A DNA stretch of 64,000 bases, from positions 124,001-188,000 of the forward strand of contig CASENB010000016.1 of the NCBI GenBank assembly GCA_949289305.1. The letters run 5' to 3'. Every line of letters begins with the position of its first letter. The stretch's first letter is position 1. The notes below the pieces were generated by a model, which was not told where the DNA came from, made no database searches, and worked only from the letters and a program-made list of their open reading frames with translations. A program made the translations under genes and the position numbers. Below, piece after piece: positions 44,582 through 54,278 of this stretch. Source of the stretch: an uncultured Spirochaetales bacterium (GTDB lineage: Bacteria > Spirochaetota > Spirochaetia > Sphaerochaetales > Sphaerochaetaceae).

Positions 44582-45916
44582 TCACATGCCTAAGTTCTTA
44601 AGCAATGCGGCCTGGTATTTTTTATTTCCTGCAAGCTTCTTCAACAGTAGCTTGCTCTTTTCAAATTTCTTTAGAAGACGGTTTACCTCGGCAACGCTCG
44701 TACCGCTTCCCCTTGCAATTCTCTTCCTTCTGCTAGGTCCGATGATTCTGTAATTTGCACGCTCGAACTTTGTCATAGACCTTATAATAGCCTTCTCAAC
44801 TTCAAGCTCCTTTAAATCGATATCATCTTCGCTGATATTACCTTTGGCTCCCGGTATCATCTCAATCAGCTTGTCAACAGATCCCATCTTATTCATCTTT
44901 TCAAGCTGCTCTAGATAATCCTGAAGATCGAAGGTATTCTTCTCCATCTTCTTTTGAAGCTTCTCAGCCTCCTCTTGATCATACTGCTCTTGGGCCTTCT
45001 CAACAAGGGATACTATGTCCCCCATGCCCAAAATTCTTGATGCAATACGATCCGGATGGAATGTCTCAAGATCCTCTGCCTTTTCACCCGTTCCAATAAA
45101 CTTGATGGGCTTACCGACGACGCTTCTAAGGCTTAATGCGGCACCGCCTCTAGTATCGGAATCGAATTTTGTAAGCATTACGCCTGTAATACCGACCTTT
45201 TCTTCAAATTCCTTTGCGATCTCTACGGCCTGCTGACCTGTCATCGCATCAGCTACGAAAAGCTTTTCATCAGGACGAACTGCATCGCTTATGTCCTTAA
45301 TCTCTTTCATTAAGGTCTCATCGAGGTGCATTCTTCCTGAAGTATCGATAATGACAGTGTCTATTAAATCATGACGAGCCTTGCTTACTGCGGCCTGGGC
45401 TACCTTTACAGGGTTCTTCTCACCTTCAATCTTAAATACGGGTACGTCAACCTTCTCTCCAAGAAGCTCAAGCTGTGTGACAGCTGCAGGACGCACAAGG
45501 TCAGCTGCAACGAGCATCACCTTTCGGCCTTCTTTCTTCAGCTTATAGGCAAGCTTGTGTGATGCCGTAGTCTTACCAGAACCCTGTAGACCCATCATTA
45601 AGATAATGCTTGTAGTATCTTTGCCTTTTAAATTTAATTCGTTTCCACTTTCACTTGTTAAAAGGGCGACCATCTTGTCATAGACGATCTTGGTAAACAT
45701 TTGCCCAGGGTTAACGGACTTTAAGACCTTTTCCCCCATCGCCTCTTCCATTGTGGAATTGACAAAGCGTCTTACAACACGCAAATTGACGTCAGCGTCA
45801 AGAAGGGCATCCTTGATCTCTTCTACCGCCTCGCTAATGTTCTTCTCGCTTATCTTACCCTTGCCTGAAAGAGTACGTAAAGCAGATGATATTTTTCCTG
45901 AAATACTATCAAACAT
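44582..45916 (-). CDS. ffh: Signal recognition particle protein Ffh
   Basis: 444 residues from the ATG at 45916, with GGGAAAA upstream; the longer frame adds eight residues not in Ffh. N domain helices, G domain with GLQGSGKTT (P-loop), DTSGRMH and TKFDSDTRGGA, and the methionine-rich M domain with the RNA-binding motif MTKFERANYRIIGPSRRKRIARGSG. It targets nascent membrane and exported proteins. I did not find an SRP RNA in this window with confidence. Confidence 0.96.
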   Translation of the reverse strand: MFDSISGKISSALRTLSGKGKISEKNISEAVEEIKDALLDADVNLRVVRRFVNSTMEEAMGEKVLKSVNPGQMFTKIVYDKMVALLTSESGNELNLKGKDTTSIILMMGLQGSGKTTASHKLAYKLKKEGRKVMLVAADLVRPAAVTQLELLGEKVDVPVFKIEGEKNPVKVAQAAVSKARHDLIDTVIIDTSGRMHLDETLMKEIKDISDAVRPDEKLFVADAMTGQQAVEIAKEFEEKVGITGVMLTKFDSDTRGGAALSLRSVVGKPIKFIGTGEKAEDLETFHPDRIASRILGMGDIVSLVEKAQEQYDQEEAEKLQKKMEKNTFDLQDYLEQLEKMNKMGSVDKLIEMIPGAKGNISEDDIDLKELEVEKAIIRSMTKFERANYRIIGPSRRKRIARGSGTSVAEVNRLLKKFEKSKLLLKKLAGNKKYQAALLKNLGM

Positions 45917-46053
45917 AATTTTCCCATGCCATAAAGGCAACGTCTAATTTTATACAAAATAAATGGCTAAGCTGTCAATAAAATTTAACAAACTGCAACT
46001 TTTACTATATCTATTTTCACATTACTCGGCTATCTTAATTCCAAGGAGTCAAT

Positions 46054-46323
46054 ATGAGTAAGGAAAACCTAACGACACAAGAAGAAATTTATGATTTCAT
46101 CGGAGAGCTTGCAATCGCGCTCTATTCGAAGAAAATCCAGATCACCCTGGGATCTCTTAGGGCGATTCTCTTAGACCACGGCAAGGATTACAACAACAAC
46201 CGTGGCATGGCAACGGGAGTATCGGCTGCATACAGAAGATGGAAGGACAAAGATCCTGTAGTCTATCATGCAATCGCATACACCTATACGGATAAAGATG
46301 GAAATCTTGCCTGGGACAAGTAA
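46054..46323 (+). CDS. Small protein, unknown function
   Basis: 89 residues, with CCAAGGAG 6 bases before the ATG and a strong terminator just after the stop, so it is an expressed single-gene unit between ffh and smc. Predicted compact alpha/beta protein (TQEEIYDFIGELAIALYS, SLRAILLDHGKDY, VSAAYRRWKDKDPVVYHAIAYTY). No cysteines, signal peptide or known motif. GGCTATCTT at about 46027-46035 may be its -10. Not recognised. Confidence 0.8.
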   Translation: MSKENLTTQEEIYDFIGELAIALYSKKIQITLGSLRAILLDHGKDYNNNRGMATGVSAAYRRWKDKDPVVYHAIAYTYTDKDGNLAWDK

Positions 46324-46330
46324 GATTGAG

Positions 46331-46352
46331 CCTCTCGAAAGAGAGGTTTTTT
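46331..46352 (+). terminator. Terminator after the 89-residue gene
   Basis: CCTCTC and GAGAGG pair around a GAAA tetraloop, followed by six T residues. The T-run reaches the smc stop on the other strand. Confidence 0.92.
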
Positions 46353-49161
46353 AATCTATATCCCCTATCTCGTTATCATCTTCGTCGGTAATTACAGGCT
46401 TGCCCTCAATAGACTTGATCTTATAGCTTACTGTCATTGAAACTCCTGCCTCCTGCTGTGTAACGCCCAGCATCGTATCTCCTGCAGTTACCGTATGCTT
46501 ATTGTGAGTGATGATGATAAACTGGCTTTCTTTTCCAAAATCCTCTAGAACAGAGATGAAATAACCGATGTTCCTATCGTCAAGAGCTGCATCGATCTCG
46601 TCAAGGATACAGAAAGGACTCGGCTTAACCTTGTAAGTTGCAAACAAAAGCGCAACAGCTGTCATACTTCTCTCTCCACCTGAGAGCAAAGACATGCTCG
46701 TAAGCTTCTTTCCAGGCGGCTGTGCAAAGATATCTATACCGGTAGTAAGAACTTCTTCCTCATTTTGAAGGCTTACTTTCGCCATACCGCCTCCAAACAG
46801 ACGATTAAACATTATCTGGAAGTTTTGAGATATCTCCTTATAAGTCTTTAAAAATAGATCTTTACTAGTGTCTTCTATCTCATGAAGAACTTTTTCTAGA
46901 TCGCTTTTCGCCTTATATAAATCGTCAAGCTGTTTCGTATAGAAATCCAAAGACGCCTTCGCATCGTTAAACTCGTCCTCAGCAAGATAGTTGATGTTGC
47001 CGGCGCTCTCTTTCGCCTTATTTACTTCGCGCAGTTCGTTTTCAATAAGAGTCAGTTCGAGATCCATGTTGAAATAATCGCTGAATTCATTCAAGTTTCT
47101 ATTGAACGTTCTAAAGAAAGTTTCGTAAACATCTTTTATTGAATCATTTGCATTGTTTATATAGAGTTCTTCCCTGATCACGTCCTGCTTGTTACTATCG
47201 ATCTTAGCGCTGATCTCGTCTTTTTCATTCCTCATGCTCTGAATCTTCGCACTCTGCTCGCTCAAAGTCGATGATAGTTCATCAGCCCTTCTGTTTACAT
47301 CACGAAGTTCATCTTCTGCCTTCTTTTTATTGAAATCAGCCTCTTTAAGCTCATCGTTCGCACTCTCTATATTCTTTCGAACAAGCTCAGCCTGTTCTAT
47401 ATTGTCGTTGACCTCGTACTCTCTTTCATTGATATTCTTATATATCGAGTCCTTCATCTCCTCATGTCTTGAGATGTCGGCCTCTATCTGCGCTTTTTGA
47501 ACGTTGAAGTCTGATAGCGTATCGCGCATTGACGAGAAATCTGATCTCAATCTCTCTATCTTTTCTTTTGCAGCAGATATAAAAAGCCTGTTTTCCTCGC
47601 TTTTTTTCCTGCTTGTCTTCTCTTTTTCCTCAATCTCCCTCTTTTTGGCCATAAGGCCTTCAGGGGACAAAAGAAGATCAACAAGAGGAGGAATTGAGTC
47701 TTTAAAAGAGTCGAAGGAAGAACGTATCCTCTCAAGGTCTTTTAAAATTCTGCTATAATCCTCTTCCTCTTTTGCCTTTGGAACGCTGTCGGCTTTTATG
47801 TTTTTAAGGCTATCAAGCCTCATTTTTATAAATGCGACTAGAGAGTCGATATTCTCTTTGAGTTCTTTTTCGCTCTTATCGCTTCTCTCTTTGGAATACT
47901 GTGAGCTTGAATTCTCATCAACCTGCTTGATAAGCTCTTCAATAACGCTTTTAAGCTCATCCGAAAGAAGAAGCATCTCTTCGCTTAGACGATTGTTTTC
48001 GTCCTCTCTTCTCTCTATTTCAGCACTGTTTTCTTCAATAGAACGGTTTATTCCTTCGATCATTGAATTGGCTTTATCTATCTGGCCTTTAATTTCATCT
48101 AGACGCTCGTTTGCATCGTCTATTTTCATATCAAGGCTTTCGAACTGCTCTTTCATTATCTTGAGATTTGCTTTTAAACTCTCGCTTCGTTCTCTGAAGC
48201 TGCGCTCTCTAATAGAGTAATCGCTGATTCGCTCTGAGAGAAATTCTATTTTCGTCGAGTAATTGTTTATCTCTCCTGAAAGTTCTGTAGACTTGATTCT
48301 GAGTTTTCCAATCTCCTCGTTCTTGCCTCTGAAACTCTCCATTTCAACTTTGATTTCGTCATCAAAAGTCTCAAGACGCTTTTCGATCTCCTCAGTCTCT
48401 TTTTTCATCTTCTCGATATTTTGTCTTCTCATTTCCTGAACAGAGCGGAAAGTTTTTATCTTGGCAACACTTAACTCGACTTCAAGTTCGAAGCCCCTCT
48501 TATTAAGCTCTCTGTATTTTCTTGCCTTTTCAGCCTGGTCCTTAGTCCTGTTGTAAGTCCTTCTTACCTGAGAAACCGTATTCTCTACGATTGTTATATT
48601 CTCCTCAGTCTTTAATATCTTGTTGTTCGCCTCGGTGCACTGCTGCTTGTATTTCGATATTCCTGCTGCTTCTTCAAATATGTACCTTCTCTCCTCAGGG
48701 CTCATAGAGATTATCTGGTCGATCTTTCCCTGTTCAAGCACGCTATATGCGCTCTTTCCAACTCCGGTATCTAGAAGAAGGTTCTTAATGTCCTTTCTTA
48801 AGCACCTCTCCTTATTAAGGTAATACTCGTTTTCTCCAGTTGCGCGGAATATTCTTCTTTTGATTTCTATCTCGCTTGCAGGATGATCCAATAATCCGTT
48901 TGAGTTGTCGATTGTAAGGGCGACTTCGGCAAAAGGCATCGGCTTTCTTTTTTCGTTTCCATTAAAGATTACGTCGTCCCTTTTAGTTGCGCGGAGCGTT
49001 TTCGTACCTTGCTCTCCTAAAACCCATTTTATAGAGTCTACGATATTGCTTTTTCCGCAGCCATTAGGGCCGAGGAGGGTCGTAATTCCATCTGCAAAGT
49101 CAATATGGGTTTTATCGGCAAAAGATTTAAAGCCGTAGATGTCGAGACATTTTAAGAACAA
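46351..49161 (-). CDS. smc: SMC chromosome-segregation ATPase, short, no clear hinge
   Basis: 936 residues, TTG start with AAGGAG 8 bases upstream; most bacterial SMCs are about 1150-1190. N-terminal head with P-loop GPNGCGKS (31-38) and the Q-loop region; C-terminal head with LSGGER (from 826), the Walker B ILDEIDAALDD and the THNKHT switch. Between them are coiled coils of about 170-430 and 560-790. The middle (SIPPLVDLLLSPEGLMAKK region, about 480-510) is too short for the ~120-residue hinge and lacks its glycine motifs. Borrelia P115/SMC is also short. Works with ScpA and ScpB. Confidence 0.94.
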   Translation of the reverse strand: MFLKCLDIYGFKSFADKTHIDFADGITTLLGPNGCGKSNIVDSIKWVLGEQGTKTLRATKRDDVIFNGNEKRKPMPFAEVALTIDNSNGLLDHPASEIEIKRRIFRATGENEYYLNKERCLRKDIKNLLLDTGVGKSAYSVLEQGKIDQIISMSPEERRYIFEEAAGISKYKQQCTEANNKILKTEENITIVENTVSQVRRTYNRTKDQAEKARKYRELNKRGFELEVELSVAKIKTFRSVQEMRRQNIEKMKKETEEIEKRLETFDDEIKVEMESFRGKNEEIGKLRIKSTELSGEINNYSTKIEFLSERISDYSIRERSFRERSESLKANLKIMKEQFESLDMKIDDANERLDEIKGQIDKANSMIEGINRSIEENSAEIERREDENNRLSEEMLLLSDELKSVIEELIKQVDENSSSQYSKERSDKSEKELKENIDSLVAFIKMRLDSLKNIKADSVPKAKEEEDYSRILKDLERIRSSFDSFKDSIPPLVDLLLSPEGLMAKKREIEEKEKTSRKKSEENRLFISAAKEKIERLRSDFSSMRDTLSDFNVQKAQIEADISRHEEMKDSIYKNINEREYEVNDNIEQAELVRKNIESANDELKEADFNKKKAEDELRDVNRRADELSSTLSEQSAKIQSMRNEKDEISAKIDSNKQDVIREELYINNANDSIKDVYETFFRTFNRNLNEFSDYFNMDLELTLIENELREVNKAKESAGNINYLAEDEFNDAKASLDFYTKQLDDLYKAKSDLEKVLHEIEDTSKDLFLKTYKEISQNFQIMFNRLFGGGMAKVSLQNEEEVLTTGIDIFAQPPGKKLTSMSLLSGGERSMTAVALLFATYKVKPSPFCILDEIDAALDDRNIGYFISVLEDFGKESQFIIITHNKHTVTAGDTMLGVTQQEAGVSMTVSYKIKSIEGKPVITDEDDNEIGDID

Positions 49162-49216
49162 GATCTATTCTCCTTGATAAAAAACTATGAAATAATATAA
49201 AGAAAAAGAGAGAAAA

Positions 49217-49840
49217 ATGCTAGCTGAGCTTTTTAGTGAAGACGAACTTATAGACGATAGAATTATTGCTGGAACTGACGAGGCGGGACGCGGTCCGCTT
49301 TCCGGCCCCGTAGTCGCTGCAGCAGTCGTGCTTGCAAAAGACTTCCCGTTAGGTATTTTAAACGACTCAAAGAAAATGACTCAAAAAGAGCGAGAAGCTG
49401 CAGAACATGTAATAAAAGAAAAAGCGTTAGCCTATTCTGTCGTTGCGCTGTCTAATGAAATAATCGATGAGATGAACATTTTAAACGCATCCCTTTATGC
49501 CATGCGCCTTGCAACTCTCAGGGTAATGAGGAAAGTAAAGATTGATCTGCTTCTCGTGGACGGCAATAAGTGTCCATCCGTTCCAGTTGAAGTAAAGGCT
49601 GTAGTAAAGGGGGATTCAAAGATTCCTGAAATAATGGCAGCAAGCATCCTTGCTAAAAACGAACGCGACAGGATAATGGATTTAGCCGATGAGATATGGC
49701 CGGAATACAACTATAAAAAACACAAGGGCTATCCGACGAAAGAACACCGTGAACTGATAAAAAAATACGGGCAGAACTTAATCTCCCGTAAATCATTTCA
49801 CACCAAAGATGAAAATACTACTCTTCCTCTTTTTGAGTGA
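49217..49840 (+). CDS. rnhB: Ribonuclease HII
   Basis: 207 residues. Catalytic motif GTDEAGRGPLSGPVVAAAVVL at about 18, the VDGN segment (LLLVDGNKCP), the SILAKNERDRIM helix and HKGYPTKEHRELIKKYG near the end. It removes ribonucleotides and RNA primers from RNA-DNA hybrids. It is divergent from smc and convergent with the PUR-alpha gene (23-base overlap). Confidence 0.96.
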   Translation: MLAELFSEDELIDDRIIAGTDEAGRGPLSGPVVAAAVVLAKDFPLGILNDSKKMTQKEREAAEHVIKEKALAYSVVALSNEIIDEMNILNASLYAMRLATLRVMRKVKIDLLLVDGNKCPSVPVEVKAVVKGDSKIPEIMAASILAKNERDRIMDLADEIWPEYNYKKHKGYPTKEHRELIKKYGQNLISRKSFHTKDENTTLPLFE

Positions 49841-50105
49841 CTTCCCTTCTTTTAAATCTTGGCTCTCTCTTAGTGCCGTTAATTTTAATGTAATCAAGCG
49901 CCTTCTGCATCTCTTTCAGAAAATCGCCCATGTCTTCCTGATAAACCAAAATTGACTGTCTTAAAAATCTTCCTTCAGTATCAGTCGGCCTGCTTTCAAC
50001 GATGTTAAGATATAAATCACCGTATACGTTCTCTTTAACATTGAAAAAATATGTCCTGTCATCCTTATTCAATCTCGATGAAAAGACTTCTCCACGCTCT
50101 CCCAT
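49818..50105 (-). CDS. PUR-alpha/BpuR-type nucleic-acid-binding protein
   Basis: 95 residues. MGERGEVFSSRL, RTYFFNVKENVYGDLYLNIVES and GRFLRQSILVYQEDM match the single PUR domain of DUF3276 proteins, including BpuR of Borrelia, a DNA- and RNA-binding regulator. The placement next to rnhB and smc repeats the Borrelia order (P115/smc, rnhB, bpuR). GGAGG precedes the ATG. Targets here are unknown. Confidence 0.9.
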   Translation of the reverse strand: MGERGEVFSSRLNKDDRTYFFNVKENVYGDLYLNIVESRPTDTEGRFLRQSILVYQEDMGDFLKEMQKALDYIKINGTKREPRFKRREVTQKEEE

Positions 50106-50126
50106 AATGGGCCTCCACGAAAATGT

Positions 50127-50154
50127 AATAAAAAACTCCCTTAAAATAGGGAGT
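50127..50154 (-). terminator. Terminator after tRNA-Gly
   Basis: ACTCCCT and AGGGAGT form a 7-bp stem, followed on the minus strand by six T residues. Confidence 0.88.
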
Positions 50155-50160
50155 ATCTAG

Positions 50161-50232
<72 letters not shown>

Positions 50233-50347
50233 ATTAAGCTAACGCAAAAGATAATACGAAATTCATGCATATAAGGTCAAGTGCTTTTTAAAAATTTTTT
50301 ATTATTTTTATCTTTTGGCACTTAACACATTACAATGCAATAATTTA

Positions 50348-52018
50348 TTAAAACAAACCTGTAATTTTCCCACTATCTGAAATATCTATATTATTAGCAC
50401 TTGGTACTTTTGCAAGTCCTGGCATCGTCATAATATCTCCGGCATACGCAACGACGAACCCAGCTCCTGCAGATACCTTTATACCTCTGATTTTTATTTT
50501 AAAATCTGTTGGAGATCCAATCTTCTTTGCATCATCAGAGAATGAATACTGAGTCTTTGCAATACACACAGGAAAATCGCGCGCCCCCTCTTCTTCTGCC
50601 CTCTTTATTTCTTTTAGAACACCCGGGGCGAAATCAACTCCGGAAGCACCATATATCTTAGTTGCAACGCTGATTATCTTATCTTTTATAGAAATATTAT
50701 CAGGATAGGTGAAACTTGCAAGACTCATGTCGCTTTTCTCTATTTCATTTACAACCATATCTGCAAGCTCTAGGCCTCCTTCTCCTCCCTTCTCCCAGAC
50801 CTTTGTAAGAGTTACAGGAACAGAGATGTTCAAACAGAATTCTTTTATTGTTCTTATCTCATCTTCCGTATCGCTTGAGAACTCGTTAATAGCAATGACA
50901 GGCCTTAAATGCCAAACATCACGGACATTGCTAATATGTTTTTTGAGATTTGAAAGTCCTTTTATAAGAGCTTGGACATTCTCTATTGCAAGGTCCTCTT
51001 TCTTTACGCCTCCGTGGCTTTTTAAGGCCCTGATGGATGCAACGATAACTACTGCTGACGGCATCATGGATGAAAGGCGGCATTTGATATCTATAAACTT
51101 CTCTGCACCTAAATCTGCGCCGAATCCTGCTTCCGTTACTACGATATCCGCACATTTGAGGGCGCACCGCGTCGCAATCACGCTATTGCAGCCATGCGCT
51201 ATGTTCGCAAACGGACCGCCATGCACGAATGCAGGAGTACCGTAGAGCGTCTGAACGAGATTAGGCTTGATAGCGTCTTTTAAAAGAGAACATACTGCTC
51301 CTGTAGCATTTAAGTCTCCAACCCTCACAAGCTTATCATCAAAAGTCCTTGCCACGATAATTCTAGAAACCCTATTTTTTAAGTCTGTAAGATTTCTTGC
51401 AAGACAAAGAGTTGCCATCACCTCCGATGCGCTCGTTATGTCAAATCCTTCTTCCCTCGGCATTCCGTTTGCCTTTCCTCCAAGGCCTGAGACTATGAAC
51501 CTCAGCTGTCTGTCATTCATATCGAGACATCTCCTAAACGTTATTTTCCTTGGATCTATGTTAAGAGGATTGCCTTGAGCAATTGAGTTGTCAAGAAGAG
51601 CGGCAATGAGGTTGTTTGCGCTCGTTATCGCATGAAAATCCCCCGTGAAATGTAAATTTATATCCTCCATAGGGGCAATCTGCGAGTATCCACCGCCTGT
51701 TGCCCCTCCCTTAATTCCAAAGACAGGACCCATTGAAGGCTCTCTTAAGGCAAGAGCAACGTTCTTTCCCCTCATCTTCAATGCATCTGCTAGCCCTATG
51801 GAAACTGTCGTTTTCCCTTCTCCTGCAGGAGTCGGATTAATTGCAGTTACGAGAATTAGCTTTCCCATTTTCGCCCTGTTTTCAAGCTGCATATAATCTA
51901 CTTTCGCCTTATATCTTCCATAATGTTCAAGCAGGTCGTCTGCAATTCCAATGCTGTTTGCTATTTCATCAATATTTTTTAACTTAAATTGATTCTGTAT
52001 TTCCAAGTCCGTAAACAT
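50348..52018 (-). CDS. fhs: Formate-tetrahydrofolate ligase
   Basis: 556 residues. TPAGEGKTTVSIGLADAL is the ATP-binding loop; DMNDRQLR, EGFDITSASEVMA, FANIAHGCNS and VTEAGFGADLGAEKF follow in the family order. It makes 10-formyl-THF from formate, THF and ATP for one-carbon metabolism. GAGGTGC lies before the ATG. The downstream 115 bases to tRNA-Gly hold no gene. Confidence 0.97.
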   Translation of the reverse strand: MFTDLEIQNQFKLKNIDEIANSIGIADDLLEHYGRYKAKVDYMQLENRAKMGKLILVTAINPTPAGEGKTTVSIGLADALKMRGKNVALALREPSMGPVFGIKGGATGGGYSQIAPMEDINLHFTGDFHAITSANNLIAALLDNSIAQGNPLNIDPRKITFRRCLDMNDRQLRFIVSGLGGKANGMPREEGFDITSASEVMATLCLARNLTDLKNRVSRIIVARTFDDKLVRVGDLNATGAVCSLLKDAIKPNLVQTLYGTPAFVHGGPFANIAHGCNSVIATRCALKCADIVVTEAGFGADLGAEKFIDIKCRLSSMMPSAVVIVASIRALKSHGGVKKEDLAIENVQALIKGLSNLKKHISNVRDVWHLRPVIAINEFSSDTEDEIRTIKEFCLNISVPVTLTKVWEKGGEGGLELADMVVNEIEKSDMSLASFTYPDNISIKDKIISVATKIYGASGVDFAPGVLKEIKRAEEEGARDFPVCIAKTQYSFSDDAKKIGSPTDFKIKIRGIKVSAGAGFVVAYAGDIMTMPGLAKVPSANNIDISDSGKITGLF

Positions 52019-52071
52019 ATATGCACCTCAAGATATGAAAACCTTAGAAAAAAGAGTTGCGTTAGTCAACA

Positions 52072-53121
52072 TTACTTATAGCGCACAGCGAAATTTAAAT
52101 TTAGGTAATACTTGCCGTTTTCTTCAAAGATAAATCCATAGTCATGTTTTTTTCTACTTCCTCTTTCAAGTCTTGTAGAATTAAAAAGTGCATTTTCAAC
52201 ATTGTTTCTATTGAAGAAATGTACAACACTTAAATTGCCATCTGCTAACACATTTATAAACCCTCCATTCGCATCTTCCTTACCGTTCCAAAGAGATCCG
52301 AAGTTAAATCCTAAAGCAGCGGTTATTAAGAGCTTTTTCACTTTTAATTCATAGTATCCAGGCTTCATTTCAAGAGGATTCTTTTCATCTAGTATTTGAC
52401 ATAGTTCTTTTAAATCTTGAGTATGTTCTTTAAAACTATACCACAGAAGAAGGGATATTATTTTTTCATACATTTTGTCGAGAACTAAGATATTGTACTT
52501 CGAAGTAATATTATCTGGTCCAAGCATCTTAAATTCTTTAATATGCTTGAAAATATAATCCATTCTATCCTGTTGAGAATATATATTATTTGCCTCTTTT
52601 AAATCATTTTCGCTTAACCCTAATAGTTCAAATTTAAAATTTGTTGGTTTGCTTGAATTAATTAGTGTTGGATTTGAGCCAAGAAACGACTTTATAGAAA
52701 ATCCTGTCTTATAAGTAAAATTACTCTTAGGATCTCTAACAAGCAAAAGTATATCTGTCTTATCTTTACTAGGTGCTTTAAGACGATCGACTTTTACATC
52801 TAGCAAAAACTGTTCCACATCAGAGATTGAAAAACTTCTTGCTTTTGTATCCATAATGGTGTGATAGATAATTTTACTATAATTAGCTAAATCAACAGAA
52901 CTTATCTCTTTTTTATCTTGTTTTGAAGAAACAAAAACTTTTTCATTTTCTATAGAGTATGTATATTCTTCGTTGTCAATTCCTACTCTATAAACAGCCA
53001 AGACATCTAAAAAATATTCTCCATAGGTCAATTCATCATCATATGAATAAATTCTTTTGTCGTTTAAAATCTTTAAAAATGCATAGATTTCACTCCATTC
53101 TCCCTTATTTCCTGTCATCAT
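52072..53121 (-). CDS. HpaII-like type II restriction endonuclease
   Basis: 349 residues. The N-terminus MTGNKGEWSEIYAFLKIL matches the start of the HpaII family (GNKGEWSE), and the central D-x-LLLVRDPKS and TGFSIKSFLG parts look like a PD-(D/E)xK-type core. It overlaps the methyltransferase gene by 17 bases on the same strand, the usual R-M layout. It would cut unmethylated sites, possibly CCGG as for HpaII; the target is inferred from family only. Composition is more AT-rich than the neighbours, suggesting transfer. Confidence 0.78.
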   Translation of the reverse strand: MMTGNKGEWSEIYAFLKILNDKRIYSYDDELTYGEYFLDVLAVYRVGIDNEEYTYSIENEKVFVSSKQDKKEISSVDLANYSKIIYHTIMDTKARSFSISDVEQFLLDVKVDRLKAPSKDKTDILLLVRDPKSNFTYKTGFSIKSFLGSNPTLINSSKPTNFKFELLGLSENDLKEANNIYSQQDRMDYIFKHIKEFKMLGPDNITSKYNILVLDKMYEKIISLLLWYSFKEHTQDLKELCQILDEKNPLEMKPGYYELKVKKLLITAALGFNFGSLWNGKEDANGGFINVLADGNLSVVHFFNRNNVENALFNSTRLERGSRKKHDYGFIFEENGKYYLNLNFAVRYK

Positions 53122-54130
53122 TTTCTATTAAAACCTCTTTTATTTTTTTTGCAATTTCTTCTATCACATTAACAGTTACGGAATTTCCAAACTGCTTATA
53201 AGATTGAGTATCGGAAACGACAATCTTAAAATCATCCCCAAATCCCTGAAGCCTAGCCCATTCTCGTGGCGTCATTTTTCTTATTCCTTCTTTATTTATC
53301 TCTCCTTTTATATTTGTAACAGGCACTAAAGAATGCTCTCTTTCATCTATTATGAGATTTCTCTCTCTTCCCATTCCACCACATACAATAGCTCCTGCTA
53401 TTGAATTTAACGATCTAATTTCATATCCAAAACCATGGCCCTTTTCCTGATGCCTTTTTTTATGCTCTATCAATGTTTTTAAATATATATCGCTTAAATA
53501 ATATTTTGAAGAAATTGGAGCATCCTCAAGAATGTCTTTTATAGTTTTAGTTGAATCTGTAGGATCTGGAAATTTAAATGACGTAATTTTCAAATCATTC
53601 CTAAAAGCAACAATATAGATTCTCTCCCTATTTTGCGGCACTCCATAATCTTTGCTATTTAGAACTTTGTAATAAACATCGTATCCAATCTCGATAAAAG
53701 AAGATAATATGACTTTCAAAGTTCTTCCCTTATCATGGATTATAAGACCTTTAACATTTTCACAAAAAATAATTTTTGGTTTGGCATATTCACAAATTCT
53801 AACAACATCTAAAAAAAGAGTGCCTCGGCATAGTCCTTTATAGTTGTCATAAAAACCTTCTCTTCTTCCCGCCGTTGAAAATGCTTGGCAGGGAAAGCCT
53901 GCAAGACAGATATCAAAAGGCGGAATGTCTTTTTCATCTATTTTAGTAATATCCCCATCAATATATTCAGGAGTATTAAAATTCGCTTTATAAGTTTTTT
54001 TTGCAGCTTCATCGATTTCGCTTGCAAAAACGGTATCGATTTCATCATTAAAAGCTTTTTCAAAACCTAGCCGAATACCGCCAATTCCTGCAAATAAATC
54101 AATGCTTTTATACTTTCTCATATTTGTCAT
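53105..54130 (-). CDS. DNA (cytosine-5) methyltransferase
   Basis: 341 residues from the ATG at 54130, with CGGAAA upstream; longer frames run through the promoter TGCTATATA (about 54149-54157). Motif I DLFAGIGG, IV GFPCQAFS with the catalytic Cys, VI ENVKGL, VIII QNRERIYIVAF, IX TPREWARLQGF, and X QFGNSVTVNV are all present. The target-recognition segment is about 190-270. It protects host DNA against the linked endonuclease. The methyltransferase comes first in the transcript, which protects before the nuclease is made. Confidence 0.95.
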   Translation of the reverse strand: MTNMRKYKSIDLFAGIGGIRLGFEKAFNDEIDTVFASEIDEAAKKTYKANFNTPEYIDGDITKIDEKDIPPFDICLAGFPCQAFSTAGRREGFYDNYKGLCRGTLFLDVVRICEYAKPKIIFCENVKGLIIHDKGRTLKVILSSFIEIGYDVYYKVLNSKDYGVPQNRERIYIVAFRNDLKITSFKFPDPTDSTKTIKDILEDAPISSKYYLSDIYLKTLIEHKKRHQEKGHGFGYEIRSLNSIAGAIVCGGMGRERNLIIDEREHSLVPVTNIKGEINKEGIRKMTPREWARLQGFGDDFKIVVSDTQSYKQFGNSVTVNVIEEIAKKIKEVLIENDDRK

Positions 54131-54264
54131 TGTTTCCGTATTTCTTTTCTTATATAGCACAAATTCAATTAAATCTACTATATTTAAGCGAAAGACAAAT
54201 TACTAATATGATTAGAAAGAAAAATATTTCATACTCTAATATTTTCTAAAAAACGTCATCTTTG

Positions 54265-54278
54265 TATACTCTCTCTCA
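54265..54278 (+). promoter_or_regulatory. Promoter of the M29-like gene, apparently leaderless
   Basis: TTTG then TATACT at 54265-54270, followed by CTCTCTC and the ATG. Seven bases between hexamer and start, no ribosome binding site. Confidence 0.5.
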
